Below are positions 20,266-32,004 of a DNA stretch of 64,000 nt, in pieces. A program made the position numbers and the translations under genes. The notes beneath the pieces are model-generated. The model was given only the letters and a program-made list of their open reading frames with translations, did not search any database and was not told the DNA's origin. The stretch's first letter is position 1. Each line of letters starts with the position of its first letter. The DNA is taken from the NCBI GenBank assembly GCA_015680685.1, contig MNCI01010140.1:84907-148906 (forward strand). Direction: 5' to 3'. This stretch comes from Gnetum montanum (Eukaryota > Streptophyta > Gnetopsida > Gnetales > Gnetaceae).

Positions 20266-22069
20266 TTAGTTAGGATATGTAGCTTTCATAGAACATGTTA
20301 TAAGTTTCACTTTGGTGAGTTACACTAACATATATTCTACCTAATTACAACATAATAATTGATTATCTCATTGTCTAATAAGTATTTGTATGTAAGATAT
20401 TATTAGTTTAAATCACACTTGAAGCAACTTATTATTCTATGGAAGTTATACTATAGTATCATGTTAGCTATATGTCTTGCCATTATATATAGTTAAATAG
20501 TTTTGGATTTCAAAATACTCACTACCCTACCTCCTCCCTTTCCATCCTAATTAGAAGCATGATAATAATTTATATTGAAGAGCATAACTATAAAATTTAT
20601 TACTAGTTAATAAGGTATAGCTCAAAAGATTAGAGTGTGTAATTTATGATGGTATAAGTTATAGGACCAATTTCAATTAAGAATTATGTTTTATATAAGG
20701 AAATGGAAGCATTTCCATATAATTTATAGAAAACACACACATAATTTAATCATAACTTAAAATTATGACTTATTAGTTGGTAAGGTCATTAATGGTGAGG
20801 AAGGGAGGCTCACAACCATCCTTCACAAGAATCAAATTCAACACCAATTTAAATGGAAAATGAAGTTAAATTAACATAAATTTGGAATTTCTTATTATTT
20901 CTCCATAAGCATGAGGAAGTTACAAGATACATGAGATAAAGCTCATATACAACCTCAAGGATTAGAGGCATGTAACTCTTTAAGTATACACATAACACCG
21001 GATTTAGCACACATAAGTCATATAAGGCTTAAATCTTCCAAAATAGAGATATAAGATATGCCCTCAAAACTTTGATCCTTGTACCTTTTTTTATAAAGTT
21101 CCTTTAGGACCATGAGAGCATATGTTTAGTTTCTCTAAACTTCTTTAAAAACTATTTTTACTTTGGTAATGACTTAATCATATCTTGGCCATGACCAATG
21201 ATTTTCTCAAATGAAAAACTTAACAATTAACATATTCATCATAGGCTTATGATAACCTAATTGCAAACACATCACAGTATAAACTTGACCTAATTTTAAC
21301 CTTGCCACATCTTGTGATCCATTGACTATGAGCTTGTTATTACCAATGATGATATTATCTATATAAGAATACTTATTTCCATTTGGCCATTTGAGGGATC
21401 CATAGAACTTATAAATTTTATCAAAAATATTTTTTTATGATATTAATTTTATCATTTTCTTTAAAATTAGGTTGCAATAGCATTATGTTGCTAGTTTGTA
21501 CTTAATTGAGTTCACAAAAATTAGAGTCAAGCAGAAATTAGAGAGTCTAAGTTAGTTGCTAATATATACCATTTTGTACAATTTTAATGGAGGATTAACT
21601 AGTGCTAATTTTGTAAATATCTATGTTTAATGGTTGTATTGTACACCAATATAGAGAAGTATATGAAATAGTGAGTCTATCATTTATAGTATATAATTTA
21701 TTGGTGAAAGAATTTAGGAGATTATAAATCTATATCTAGATCATTTTAAGTTTAAGCATCCATATAGTATTTGGTATTAGAATGCTCAATTCTTTCATCC
21801 ACCTATACACAACCTATTCTACTTTATCCATCTAGTTCATCCAAGGCTTTGGTGAAACTAAATCCACATATACGGCTCCTTTTGAATTCATTCACAATCA
21901 CATAAAGGTCACTCAAAGCTCAAAACATATGATATTATTTTTATTGTAGTAGTTTATTTTAAATGTAATATTTTTTATTTTTTATTGATATATTTTAAAT
22001 TCCATTCATTAAAATAAATTAATTAGTTATAATAAATTTATTAGTTTAAATATTTATTTTTCTTTATTG

Positions 22070-22255
22070 TTAGTGATTAGGAACCATCATTTGAAGTGAT
22101 GGTAGGGTGCCTATTTCTCAAGTTGTAAGGCTTAGGTTTAGCCTAGGTGGAGTTACTTGAAAGAGGTTAGGCTTTTACTCATCGAGTAATCCTCTCAAGA
22201 TTCCACCTTGGTAAGATGAACATTGAGCCCGTGGGTTATGAAAATTTTATTGGTC
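22070..22255 (+). mobile_element. tRNA-derived SINE, family T, copy 2
   Basis: A decayed relative of the copy at 19498-19690, with the blocks GTGATGGTAGGGTGCC, TTTCTCAAGTTGTAAGG, TTTAGCCTAGG and AAGATGAACATTGAG in the same order. The head has lost a clear A box. Confidence 0.6.
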
Positions 22256-22894
22256 ATGATTACAATTTAGTGTAGTTTAATTATTTTAGATCTTATCTTT
22301 ATAATCCTAAAATGTGGTACTACATACATCCTTGGCTTAGGTCAAAGTTATGGTTCTTGTATTTTATGCAAATCATTGAAGTAGTCCTAATGTTGCTACA
22401 ATGTAAAGGTCTTTGTGCTGAGCGAAAACCCTATATTTATCTTCATTATGCTTAATATGCATCCTATCATGCAAATTTATATTTTTTCTATAGTAATTTC
22501 ATTATAATATGCTAGATTATGAATATGTTTTTGGAGGGTGTGAGTTGATTTAATCCAAATCTCCTCTACTAAGATTTTCGTTAATGTTACCTACAAAATC
22601 AGGCCATGATTGAACTTCAAGCTATAATAACTCATAAAATATACACAATTAAAAGAATACTTATTTAACTCTTAAATTTAAAACACATTCTCCCAAGACA
22701 TAACTTAAACTATTATATTTACTTAGTTCATCCAAAGTATTTTTATGGTTATACAACTTGGTAGTAAATATGGTTAAATTTTTGGTTTTAGCTATTTTTT
22801 TAAGAATAATATGGATTAGAATTCATAGCCTATATAAAACATAATAAATATTTTTTAATTAATTATTACTTTAGTTAATTTATTTTTTAATTTA

Positions 22895-22985
22895 TGACTT
22901 GCTTGGGGAAATTGAACTTATGACCTAGGGTTACTAAGTCAAGACTTTTACTACTAAGCTAACATCTTAGTGTTACCAAAGTAAT
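22895..22985 (-). mobile_element. tRNA-head fragment of SINE family S
   Basis: The minus strand reads GATGTTAGCTTAGTAGTAAAAG and then TCATAAGTTCAATTTCC, the A and B boxes of family S. The body is absent, so this is a truncated copy or a separate tRNA-derived head. Confidence 0.5.
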
Positions 22986-23719
22986 TTCCTTTAAAAAGTA
23001 ATTTTTCCTATTATACAAAAGATAAATAAAGAAAGATGAAGCAAAGTTGTAGTTTTGGTTATGTGCTTTCTAAATTTTTCTTATTTTCCCATTAAGTCTT
23101 TTTAGTTTACGGAGTAGATTTTTTTTTCAATAATAAATTCAAGCATCTACAAAAGCTAAAATAAAACCTATATTAAAATAAAAATTTTCAATTTAAAAAA
23201 TAATTTTAATGTATGTTATGGCTTTTAACAATTGTTCTTAAGTTTGAAAAATATAATTTTATGTAATTTAATAAATTTTTTAAAATTAGCTAAGGAAAAA
23301 GTCTTACATGAAAGCATCATCATAGATCTCATTAATATTTAAGGTGACATTGATGTAATAGTTTATTGGTATGAATTTAATATATATGTGCATTCTTTGT
23401 GATTCAAGGTATTAATAACCTTTTATGAATAATATTAAAGGTAAAACCTCCATAATGTTAGACTCAAATATTATTTGAAATTTCTAAAAAGTGAGTGGTA
23501 TTTGGAAATACTCAAAATTTCTCCTAATTAATTGTGATTCCAATGAAACATTGTTTTAAGTATAATTACATCTTAGAATCAAACTAATGAATTACATAAT
23601 TATAAGCACACAATTTTCTCAAAATATGCCTTCTCTTATTCACTTTTAAGAATAAAATTTTAAATTATACATAAATTTTAATCCCTTCATTAATAAAAGA
23701 TGTAAAACTAAGATTAACT

Positions 23720-24318
23720 ACTTACATCCACCAACATATGAGACCTTAACCAAAGCATTAAATATATTACCTACTCCTAGATATCACTAATAAAGCATGA
23801 ATTTCATTAAAATACATTTATGAATGCATGAATTCTTAACGAGTAGCTGACTAATGTTATGATCAATCATATAAATCATAAGTGTTCATGTACGATCCAA
23901 TTAAATTCTATGAACTAGACTTATTGGATGCCTTAGATACCTAGGCATTAGATTGTTGATAGCTATCTTCCTAATCACATGTGTTTACTCAAGTTATACG
24001 GTTACGTATCATTAAGGCATATGATGGGGTTTATTATTAAAATATTAAAATTATTAAAAAAAATTAAAATATTAATCTAATTATTTTTAGTATGAGAAAT
24101 AAATCTAAACTAGCCTAAACATAGAGCATTCATTCCCAACTTGCCATACACATCTTAAACATGTATCAACATCATTGGGTTACCTAGTGTCACTACTAGG
24201 ATTACCAATCATTAACACATTTATGCTTGAAGTTAGTCATACTCATGTATATATACTTAAATATGGAAGAATAAAATACATAACTAATTACATTAAAATT
24301 AAATATATGATTATTAAT
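23720..24318 (-). repeat. Old LTR remnant, OTA/G family, minus strand
   Basis: On the plus strand, CCTAGGCATTAGATTG, GGCATATGATGGGGTTTATT and CTAAACTAGCCTAA, followed by a CATTCATTCCCAAC block, match in order the reverse complement of the LTR at 40224-41103. About 170 bp (23936-24110) is also closely repeated at 39820-39990. Roughly 400 bp of U3 seems missing compared with the G LTR. The copy has lost nearly all CG dinucleotides, unlike the adjoining LTR at 24319. Confidence 0.6.
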
Positions 24319-25188
24319 GAGTGGAAAGGTACCCCTACACTCAACCATACGAAACGAGCGTAGTACGCGTGATCTGGTCGAACTCCGCAGACTAAATGCC
24401 TACACGGCTCATGGAACACTTAAGGTTAACCATTCGTTGTCTTCCTAGACTTACTTGTAGTTGTCATGGTGTATGGTTAAGTAAGTCTGAGGTATATGAT
24501 TTTTATAGTCTTTTTATGTTTTTCTCGTATGCTATCGAGGTAAAGGGTTGAGAAACTAATTACTACTCTAACTAATGACTAAGTCTAAATTGCCTAACAT
24601 CAGCATCCATTCCCACTTACCGTACACACCCTGAACCGACGCAACCATGGCTACCAAACACTAATCATCACTGGGATCACCACGTGTAACGCACGTGCTC
24701 GAAGTGGTCGTATTGAGACACCTAACTAGGAGGAAAGGGTTGAGAGAATCTAATCTAGCCTAAGTGCAATGAGTAGTCGATTCCTTGACTAACCGTACAC
24801 ATCCTTAGATGCTCGTAATCAAGTCGTACTCATACCAAATTCTAGGATTTTAAGGGTTAGAGAGAAAACAATAAATAAAATCCTATTCCATGCACTGCAA
24901 GGTTTATCCAGGAAGTTCGTCTTTATTATGGTACACAACTTGTGTTCAGGTACAATGTTGCTCGAATAAAGATCTATTCACTTTAGGACTCCTATTGTGG
25001 GCAGATGGAAAATATTCTATCTCTGGAGTGATCAAATTGCCAGAGTTTCCCTTCTTCTAGCCCAGGATGGGAAATAAGGGGAGTGGCGCCTCTTATTTAT
25101 AGATATGGTGGCGGACCGCGATATCGTGTACGCGATATCATAGGGGACGACGCGATATCGCAGCTCATGCGAATCACGTCTCATCAAT
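24319..25188 (-). repeat. CG-rich LTR, 870 bp, minus strand (element E 3' LTR or solo LTR)
   Basis: On the minus strand it begins TGATGAGACG, has GATATC motifs (three), a TATA box CTATAAATAAG and ends GAGTGTAGGGGTACC then CCACTCA. All of these match the LTRs of element G (40224-41103). It keeps many CG dinucleotides, such as CGAAACGAGCGTAGTACGCG, which the other copies have lost, so it looks much younger. Sequence just outside (25189-25260, minus) resembles the pre-LTR region of G, favouring a 3' LTR. Against that, the flanks ATTAA/ATTAT match at four of five bases and it abuts an older LTR, which would fit a solo insertion. Confidence 0.75.
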
Positions 25189-25740
25189 TATGGTAAAATG
25201 CAAGGAAGTAAGTTAAAATGCTAATCCTAGTTTAACAATGAATGGAAAAAATATTGATTTTATTGCTACCATGCAAATGCATCCAAGTACATAATATACT
25301 TGAATAAAGTTCCTTACAATTTAATTAATCTATGTTGCAATCGCTCAAAGTAAGACTTCTAAATTTTGTAGAATCAAACTACAAGAGTCTAACTACTATA
25401 ATGATTAAATGGTATAATAAATGTAGTGGGTATGTGATTGATATAGTCAAACATAGAGATTACATCAATGTTGATATGTTGACACATCTTAGGCTACATT
25501 GATGCATATGCTAAGACTCATTCTTGATTAAATAAAAATTTATCCTTAAGTTAACAAAATTAGGATTGAGTTGGCTATAGAATTAAGTAGGTGTAAGATC
25601 AAATAAATGATTTATTAACTAGCCAAGACTTGAATGTTGCATGATAGACAAAATTATTTAAGTGCTTTTATAATTAGGCTTGAAAAAATAGGATAAATTA
25701 TAAAAATGGCCTTGGTTAATATGTACAAAATAGTTCCAAG
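25189..25740. other. Spacer between LTR and ORF2 of element E
   Basis: The first 70 bp (minus strand) resemble the polypurine-proximal region of element G, with TTTTCC, GTTAAACT and GGATTAG. The remainder is AT-rich with nothing recognised. Confidence 0.4.
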
Positions 25741-28496
25741 GTAGATGCTTTTAAATGGTGCTAGAAGGTGGTGGTTCCTATGGCTCTAACTGTGACTCTT
25801 GTTGCCTTGATTCTGAGGGTGGTCTTGGCTATTCAACTAGTACTACTACTTCTTTTGATAGATAGAAAACATCCAAAGGTACCTTCATCTTCTCTTCCTT
25901 GCTCCTAAGGTCATTGATTATCTAGGCCACATCACCTAGAATGGATAGTGTAGGCCAATCCTAGTAATAAGACAAAGTAGAAAATATTTCCTTAGCATTA
26001 ACAAACTATGAAGAAAATTGTTTGAATTTGATGTCAAGTTTTCTTAGTGTATTTTTCAACTCTTGGTATTCTACCATCCTCTTAGTTAGGTTCTTTGAGA
26101 CTAATTTATTTTCAAATTTGGATTTAAGAACCTCAATCTTTGAATCACCTATCTCTAGTGTTTACTTTGTCTCCTTGTGAAGCTTGAACACATTCTTATA
26201 TAAGAGATATGAACTTGCCACTTACTTTTCTAATTTTAACCTTAGTCTTGAAGCAATGAGCATTGTTATATTTTCCTATCAAAGGTTAGCATGCTTCATG
26301 TATTCTATCATTTTCTTAATCTATAACTCCTTCATAGATAGTTCTACCTTGTTGTATGTACTAAAGTCCATCAAGATGGGCTTCCATGCATCATCATATT
26401 GTTGGAGTTTCTAGAGGATATTATTAATTTTAGTATTGGTTAATCAGATGTCTTTTTCATTAACTTCTTTCATCATGTTGACCTAATTCACGTAGTGATT
26501 TTCAAATTTTTCATATTGTAGAAACTCATTCTTTTAGGTGGTGATCTCAATTATTAATTTCTGTTTGGTGACATACACCTCCTTCATTGAGAGATTTTGG
26601 TTCTAAGAGACCAACCTCCTCAAGTCCTAATTTATCTTAATCAATTACTCTTATTGGTTCTTAAGGTATTCTTCAAGTGGTTCCTTTTATTTTTTCACCT
26701 TATTAAGCCTCTTATTTTCCTTGCTTAGCTCTTTATTTTCTTGGTTCATTTGGATAAGGTCATTACTTGTAGTAGTTAGCATGACACATTTCAAATGACC
26801 ATTTCTTAATCATCATTGGCCTTCTTTAGTTTCTTTTGAAGCTTTTGGAAGACTTCATCTCTTATCATCTTTGGTTAAAGGATTATAGGATTAAACAAGA
26901 AAGCTCTTAACTACATAAATTTTACTACCAATTGTTGGTTAAGATTGGTAGCTTTCTATAGTTATTCTTTAGCAACTAGAAGCTTGAACCTTGTCTCCAA
27001 GAGCTTAAACTAGGTTACATAAATGCCTTCTAGGATGTCAAAGATATCCATAATTGAATATTTTATCTTCTATCATTCTTTATAGCACCTCTTTGTGTTG
27101 TGCAACTATCATTCTCATATACTTGATTCCTTTAGATGTTTGGATGTCTACCATGTTAGTAAAGTTTGGTACAAGTGATATAGGAGCTTTTAGTGCTTCT
27201 TTGATGCAATCTTCCACCACCTTGGCGACTATCTCCTAACCCTTATGTGGCATGATGACCTTCTTACAGTATCATCAAGAAGGCTATAGGATTGTGCAAA
27301 ATGTTTGGCACTTACTTTGAAGGTAGGGATATTTAGATCTCTCCAATGGTAGGATTGGTGTGAATAGTGGCTTGAATTTTCTATGCTAGAAACAAATTGA
27401 CCAAATTATCCTAAGAAAAGTTAATGATCTTAGTAATCTCATTCAAATGACTGATGGTTGGATGATAGTATGAGACTCACCACCACTAGGTGCTTGTTCC
27501 TATTTTTCTCTTAGTTATCTTAGGTACTCTAAGAATGTAGTATCTTTGATTGGTAGTGGCGTTGGTGCCTCCTATTCTTGAAACGTTGGAGATGCTTTTT
27601 CCTTTATCATTTCTTACCAAGATGCAATTAAAGCTTTCTAAAGTATGTTATTAGCATAGCAGGTGATCCATTTCCTTTGACAAAGCTTTTAAATTAAGCA
27701 TGGAAAGGGGAGTGCCTTCTTATCCTTTTCATTCTTCTTGAAATATTTCTTAATTTCTTAGAAGATTAATTAGGGCTTATTAATAGGGAACTTTCTACTA
27801 AAAATTACGCATGTCCTAGGAGAGAAACAATGTTTCCTTATTATATCTTACCATCAAATTAAGATGGTACATTACTATCTTGAAGTAAATCCTCTCTGTC
27901 TTGGTTAATGGATCGTACTTCTTTCAATCAATGTTGTAGCATTATTGGACTTACTCCTTTTCAATTTTTACATCTAACTATATGAACACCTTTGAAAATT
28001 TTTTCCCTTCATTGTGAAATACTAAGGATTACATAATTTCCTAGAGTCTCCTTGGAAATTATTGTAGAAAAAGCATGTTTCAACAAGATACCATTCTTCA
28101 CTAGGAGAAATTATAGGCTAAAGTGGAGCAGTGTGCAACTATGCCTTAATCTCTTGGGTGTGAACTCTAAGAATGATCCAAAGTTAGGTTCGTGGAGAGA
28201 TAAACTCTAGATCTTCTTGCTTTTGACTTTCTCTAGGTAAGCCTTTATGAGTATGACCTTTACACTTGGCTTGGGTCTAGATGCTTCATCCTACCTAGAT
28301 TGCTCTATCTCTATAGTGGAAATTTGGTGAAAAGATTCCACCTTTGGTTCCTCTCTTAAGGGGCTAGTTACCTGCATGGCCTTGGCTACTTTCTTGGCTT
28401 GTTGTTGCTATTGTTGCTTCTATCCTTGTCCTCATCTTAAGTACTTCTCCCTTGGTTATAAAGCTCTATTCACTTGGGACCTCATTTTGGTGCCAT
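25741..28496 (-). pseudogene. ORF2 of pol-less element E (coiled-coil protein), decayed
   Basis: On the minus strand an ATG at 28496 opens MAPK as in ORF2 of element G (45685), in the same GATTG-(3 nt)-ATGGC context. Further on, a TERIYFKIVMYHLNLM block near 27850 matches KRTYFKIDTYHLLLIK of G. The downstream 1.5 kb is rich in E, K, L, N and Q, as in a long coiled coil. Stops are frequent. No RT, RNase H or integrase block was found, so this is a second copy of the same unusual non-pol ORF. No gag was seen upstream (28500-29300), so the 5' part of the element is lost. Confidence 0.6.
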
Positions 28497-28499
28497 TTG

Positions 28500-30072
28500 C
28501 AATCACAAGAATGATCATTGATTAGTCTTTAAAAGCTTGAATATAGACATTGTTATCCTTTAAACATCTTATAGTTAGCTATTTCATGAAAAATGTGGCA
28601 TTAGTATAGCTAAATGATCATAATCTATGATTTCAAGGTTCTAAGATAACTAAGTATTATCAATTTTTACTATTTTTAATATTTAAATCCTTTAACTACC
28701 TTTGCTAGTAATTATGGGGTGTTGAAAAATTTTGAAATTTCTACTCTTAGTGCTCCCATGATGTGGAGCTCAACTTTGAGAGCTCATAGAATCGAAAACA
28801 TCTTAAATTGGATGTATAGATTCGTAGATATCATGCTTAAAGTGTTATAGGCTCTTAGAATGATAAAAAGTTCCCTCTTTTAGCTAATAATAGTAAAAAT
28901 CAACTAATGTATTTGGCTATGTCGACATCTATGTATCAACCTTGCACAAGCTAAGAACTTTTTCTTTGAATTTGAAGCCTATTTTTACAAATCTTAAGGT
29001 AATATAGAAGTTGAATGAGAGCCAAAAAGAGGGTCTATATATGAGGAAAACATGGTGAGACTCAATTGAAAGTTCAAAAAATTACAAAAGCTCAGACATC
29101 ATGAATAGGAGTTAGCACATGAAAGGCTCTTGGGAAGATAAATAAAAGGGTTAATGCACTTGAATTTAGAGTTTTAGCTCAACGTTTTGGACATGTGGAG
29201 GTGGTGTAGAGACTAGATGTCTAAAATTTATATAAGTGGATTCTCTCTAAAGCAAGCTTATGTCCTTAATACTCTTGTATAATCATTCCACAAGATGTTT
29301 TTAGGAATCTCGAAAATTGAATATCGATTCAATCTATATGCCATGCCCACAAAACTATTATCTTTGGATTCCTACACTATACTAAACAAAGTCATTAAGC
29401 AAACAGTCACATGTAGTAGTGAGGTGAATAATTAAATAAGAAGAAATTGTAGTGATAGAAATGTGAGATGCTTTATCATATCTGCAATAGGTCCTTGTGT
29501 CAAAAATGATTAAATGACCATCATACCTATCCTTCCAGGATTTAGAACAAGTCCATAACGTTTCTAGTGATATCACATTTCCTCATTCTTAAATTACAAC
29601 CATAGGATCACCACAATCATATGAAATTATCACTACTCAATAAAATAAAATAAGAAAGCATTTTTATTAATTAATTACTTGAACATTAACTATTGTTAGA
29701 AAACCTAATCATCATTTAAAATGATGTCTTCAAGAACAATAACTTATCTTTCTAGCCCCATAGCTAATGCTAATCCCATTAGAGGAGTATCTTCAAGCAT
29801 GGATAACATGTTTTTATAATTACATAATGAGACTAGTCTAGGATATCTTTGGAATTCCTGAAAGTAGCTGTTGGCACATTTGGCCATTTCATGGAGCAGT
29901 TGAATTATCTTATCAAAAATTGGAACATCTTGGTGTTGAGAGAGATGATCTACCCATCCAAACATTTTAACATTGAATTTTTTAAAACAATGTATGGTTG
30001 AAAATTTAGAAGTAAAAATGTTGCTTTAAGGTTATGGGTTGATGGGTGTTTTGGAGAAGTAAGTGAAAATTA
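28500..30072. other. No recognised gene; possible 5' part of element E
   Basis: AT-rich. An open frame on the minus strand (29744-29965, 73 codons, starting MFGWVDHLSQ) has balanced protein-like composition but no domain I recognise. It lies next to the gene-fragment island and could be another captured exon (inference). Confidence 0.35.
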
Positions 30073-30325
30073 AACATAGATGGGATAGAGGAGCTTGCAA
30101 TTGCACTTGTTATTTGGGGAATGGGAGGTATCGGTAAGAGCACTTTGGTTGCTACCCCTATTAAGAGCCTGGAGAACAAACTATCACAAAAATACAAGTT
30201 TGCCAGAATCAAGTTTGACAACACTGTAAAATAAGCAAAAGCATTACTAAGTTGCAAAAAAAAATTGTTCATTATTTGTTTCCAGGAAAAACAGAAGAAT
30301 TTTTGTTTAGCAGAAGCAGAAAGTG
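30073..30325 (+). pseudogene. NB-ARC (NLR disease-resistance) gene fragment
   Basis: The frame from 30073 reads IDGIEELAIAL, then the P-loop WGMGGIGKSTL that binds the ATP phosphate in plant NLR immune receptors, then KYKFARIKFDN before a stop at 30232. A shift of frame continues with SITKLQKKIVHYLFPG, as expected just after the P-loop in NB-ARC proteins. Only the first 80 or so residues of the domain are present, with no TIR, RPW8 or coiled-coil start and no kinase-2, GLPL or LRR parts. It is a fragment with one frameshift. The P-loop call is firm. The NLR subclass is not. Confidence 0.85.
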
Positions 30326-30389
30326 AACGAGGACTAGGTTGCAATTTGAAACTGCAAGAAAAGGAGAAACTCTACTGCACGACCTGGTC

Positions 30390-30729
30390 TAAGGTGTTGG
30401 GTCCAAAGCACGACAATAGCAGTAGGTGCCATAGCCACTGCACCAGGAAGCGACGGCGTCGGACACCCACGACATTAAAGGAAGCACCGTGGCCGTCCCG
30501 GAGGACCTGCCCCATGTACGCCCTGCCACCGCCGATCTTGTAAATGTGCTCACACAGGTCCGCGATCTTGGTCGGTGCCGCAACATCGTCTTCAGCGTAC
30601 TAGCCGTTGGTCAGTGGGTTGGATGCCATCTCAGCCACCTCATGAGCTAGCACGCTGATCATGCCATCCACGGCCACCTCACCATTGGGCACCTCGAACA
30701 GCTCGAATGCACCGCCACTACCCTGATAG
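30390..30729 (-). pseudogene. EXORDIUM-like gene fragment (C-terminal part), minus strand
   Basis: About 112 codons of GC-rich sequence read on the minus strand as [20 protein letters not shown], then a SNPLTN block, a stop where Trp is expected, TKIADLCEHIYKIGGGRAY, RRFLVQWLW and finally CFGPNT. This order (GVDGM, AHE-AE, NPL-N-WYA, EIADLC, YG-GGG, RKFLVQW-W, GPN) is that of the EXORDIUM/PHI-1 family, secreted cell-wall-associated proteins linked to brassinosteroid-responsive growth. The N-terminal half and signal peptide are absent. The GC content is far above the surroundings and the frame has only one stop, suggesting a fairly recent arrival. Confidence 0.8.
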
Positions 30730-31010
30730 GGTCACTATTTTAAGTTTGCTCAATGGATGCAGTAATTTGGGGATAGGAATGTATGGTTTGTACAGGACTG
30801 GGCTGTAGAACATGATTTGGATTTGGATGTTTCTGTGAGCAACGCGCAGGAGAATCGTGGATGATTTCCCAGGGCCAGTCCATTCATGCCCTGATTTTGA
30901 AAAAGGGATTTGATGTAGATACTATTATTAGAAAAAATTTGATTAATATGTATTCCAAATGTAGGGATATGTATGAAGTTAGGAAACTACTTCTAGAGAA
31001 GACTTTGCAA
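30725..31010 (+). pseudogene. PPR-protein gene fragment
   Basis: From 30873 the frame reads GQSIHALILKKGFDVDTIIR, then LINMYSKCRDMYEVRKLL before a stop at about 31009. This is a typical plant pentatricopeptide repeat (IHA-hydrophobic, GF, D-hydrophobic-hydrophobic, NLI-MY-KC). An upstream HDLDLDVSVSNA in another frame (about 30810) resembles the preceding repeat. PPR proteins bind organellar RNA. Only one to two repeats are present. Confidence 0.75.
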
Positions 31011-31917
31011 TGATGAACCTGCAAACAACCTTATCAAAAACAACAGCAGTGCTCGACGCCAACGCATTTGTCTTTGCCATTGCCAATCCATCAAGTGTGG
31101 TCACAGAGACACGAAGACACAGCAAGACAGGTGCACAACTAAATCAGTAGAACCAGGAGATGTTTTAGCCGATGTCGATAAATCAGAGTTATAGTTTATT
31201 CAGAAGAAACCATCATCATTGAAGACAAATACAAAACCCGAATGCACAGAATTAAAGTCACAAAATAACATTTCAATTTCATATGGTCCAGTGGAAAAAT
31301 AATAATTTCAGAAATTTCTCACATGAAATAATGGTATGGAGCACTTGTTAATGACCTAGCATTAATTTAATTATCCCAAGTGAATTACTAAGGCTTTATA
31401 CATGGTGGATAATTAAAATCCTAAATAAAAAATAAATGACAATTGTATGAAGCTCTTGTAGTATTGGAGATCTTAGATTTAATTATTATTATTATTATAT
31501 GGGTTGTCACTTATAAAAGCAATATTTGTAATATTTACACATGCCAATGTTAGCATGAGTTTCTCCTAACTTCATGTATAAGTGATAACTTCCTAAATAG
31601 ATTGGAAAGAAATATCTCCTAACTAGTTGGGCAAGTTATAACTTCCTTAATTGGGAGAGAAGTTACCTAAGATATTTTTTAATATCTAACTACCTTTTGA
31701 ACCCTATAAAAAGGCTTCAGGGGTTAGGAGAAAAAAAGGATATGACTAGCTCTCACTTGGAGACTCACTTGGGATCTTGAAAAAGGAGACAAGGAGCATT
31801 TTGTAGAGAAGAAATTGTGAAAGATTGCTTGTAAGATAACTTGCTAAAGACAACATTTCAGCCTCTTTGTTGTAGTCCTGTGAGTTATGTTTATTATTTT
31901 TTATTTTGCTTAAATTT
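31011..31917. other. AT-rich DNA with an LTR-like promoter block before the gap
   Basis: 31011-31200 has ordinary composition without a recognised domain. From about 31490 the sequence has LTR character. A TATA box CCTATAAAAAGGC lies near 31704-31716, followed by purine-rich transcribed-looking sequence up to the assembly gap. No matching second LTR was found in the window, so the assignment stays open. Confidence 0.35.
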
Positions 31918-32004
31918 NNNNNNNNNNNNNNNNNNNNNNNNNNNNNNNNNNNNNNNNNNNNNNNNNNNNNNNNNNNNNNNNNNNNNNNNNNNNNNNNNNN
32001 NNNN
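31918..32004. other. Assembly gap, 87 N
   Basis: Run of 87 undefined bases. The open frame crossing it is meaningless. Confidence 1.

Larger units (their letters stand above)
18500..20850. other. Cluster of tRNA-like repeat fragments downstream of the bHLH gene
   Basis: Beyond the SINE copies listed separately, several short stretches read like decayed tRNA heads (A-box-like TAGCTCA or TAGTCTAGTGG, then B-box-like GGTTCAAAT). Examples lie at about 18640-18682 (minus), 18975-19040 (minus), 19090-19160 (plus), 20345-20410 (plus) and 20610-20680 (plus). They differ from one another, so more than one family is present. The individual fragments are weak. The density is the point. Confidence 0.5.
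20851..23700. other. AT-rich intergenic DNA, no gene recognised
   Basis: Long AT-rich stretch. Apart from the SINE pieces at 22070-22255 and 22895-22985, I see no family signature. An ATG-less open stretch of about 66 codons on the minus strand (roughly 21225-21425) has no motif I recognise. Confidence 0.45.

Noticed and set aside
24319-25188. Certain solo LTR with target duplication
   Set aside because: The flanks match at only four of five bases, and adjoining sequence resembles the pre-LTR region of a related element, so a 3' LTR is equally or more likely. Left open.
30390-30729. Bacterial contamination explaining the GC-rich block
   Set aside because: The encoded sequence follows the plant EXORDIUM family block order, so a plant source is the better explanation.
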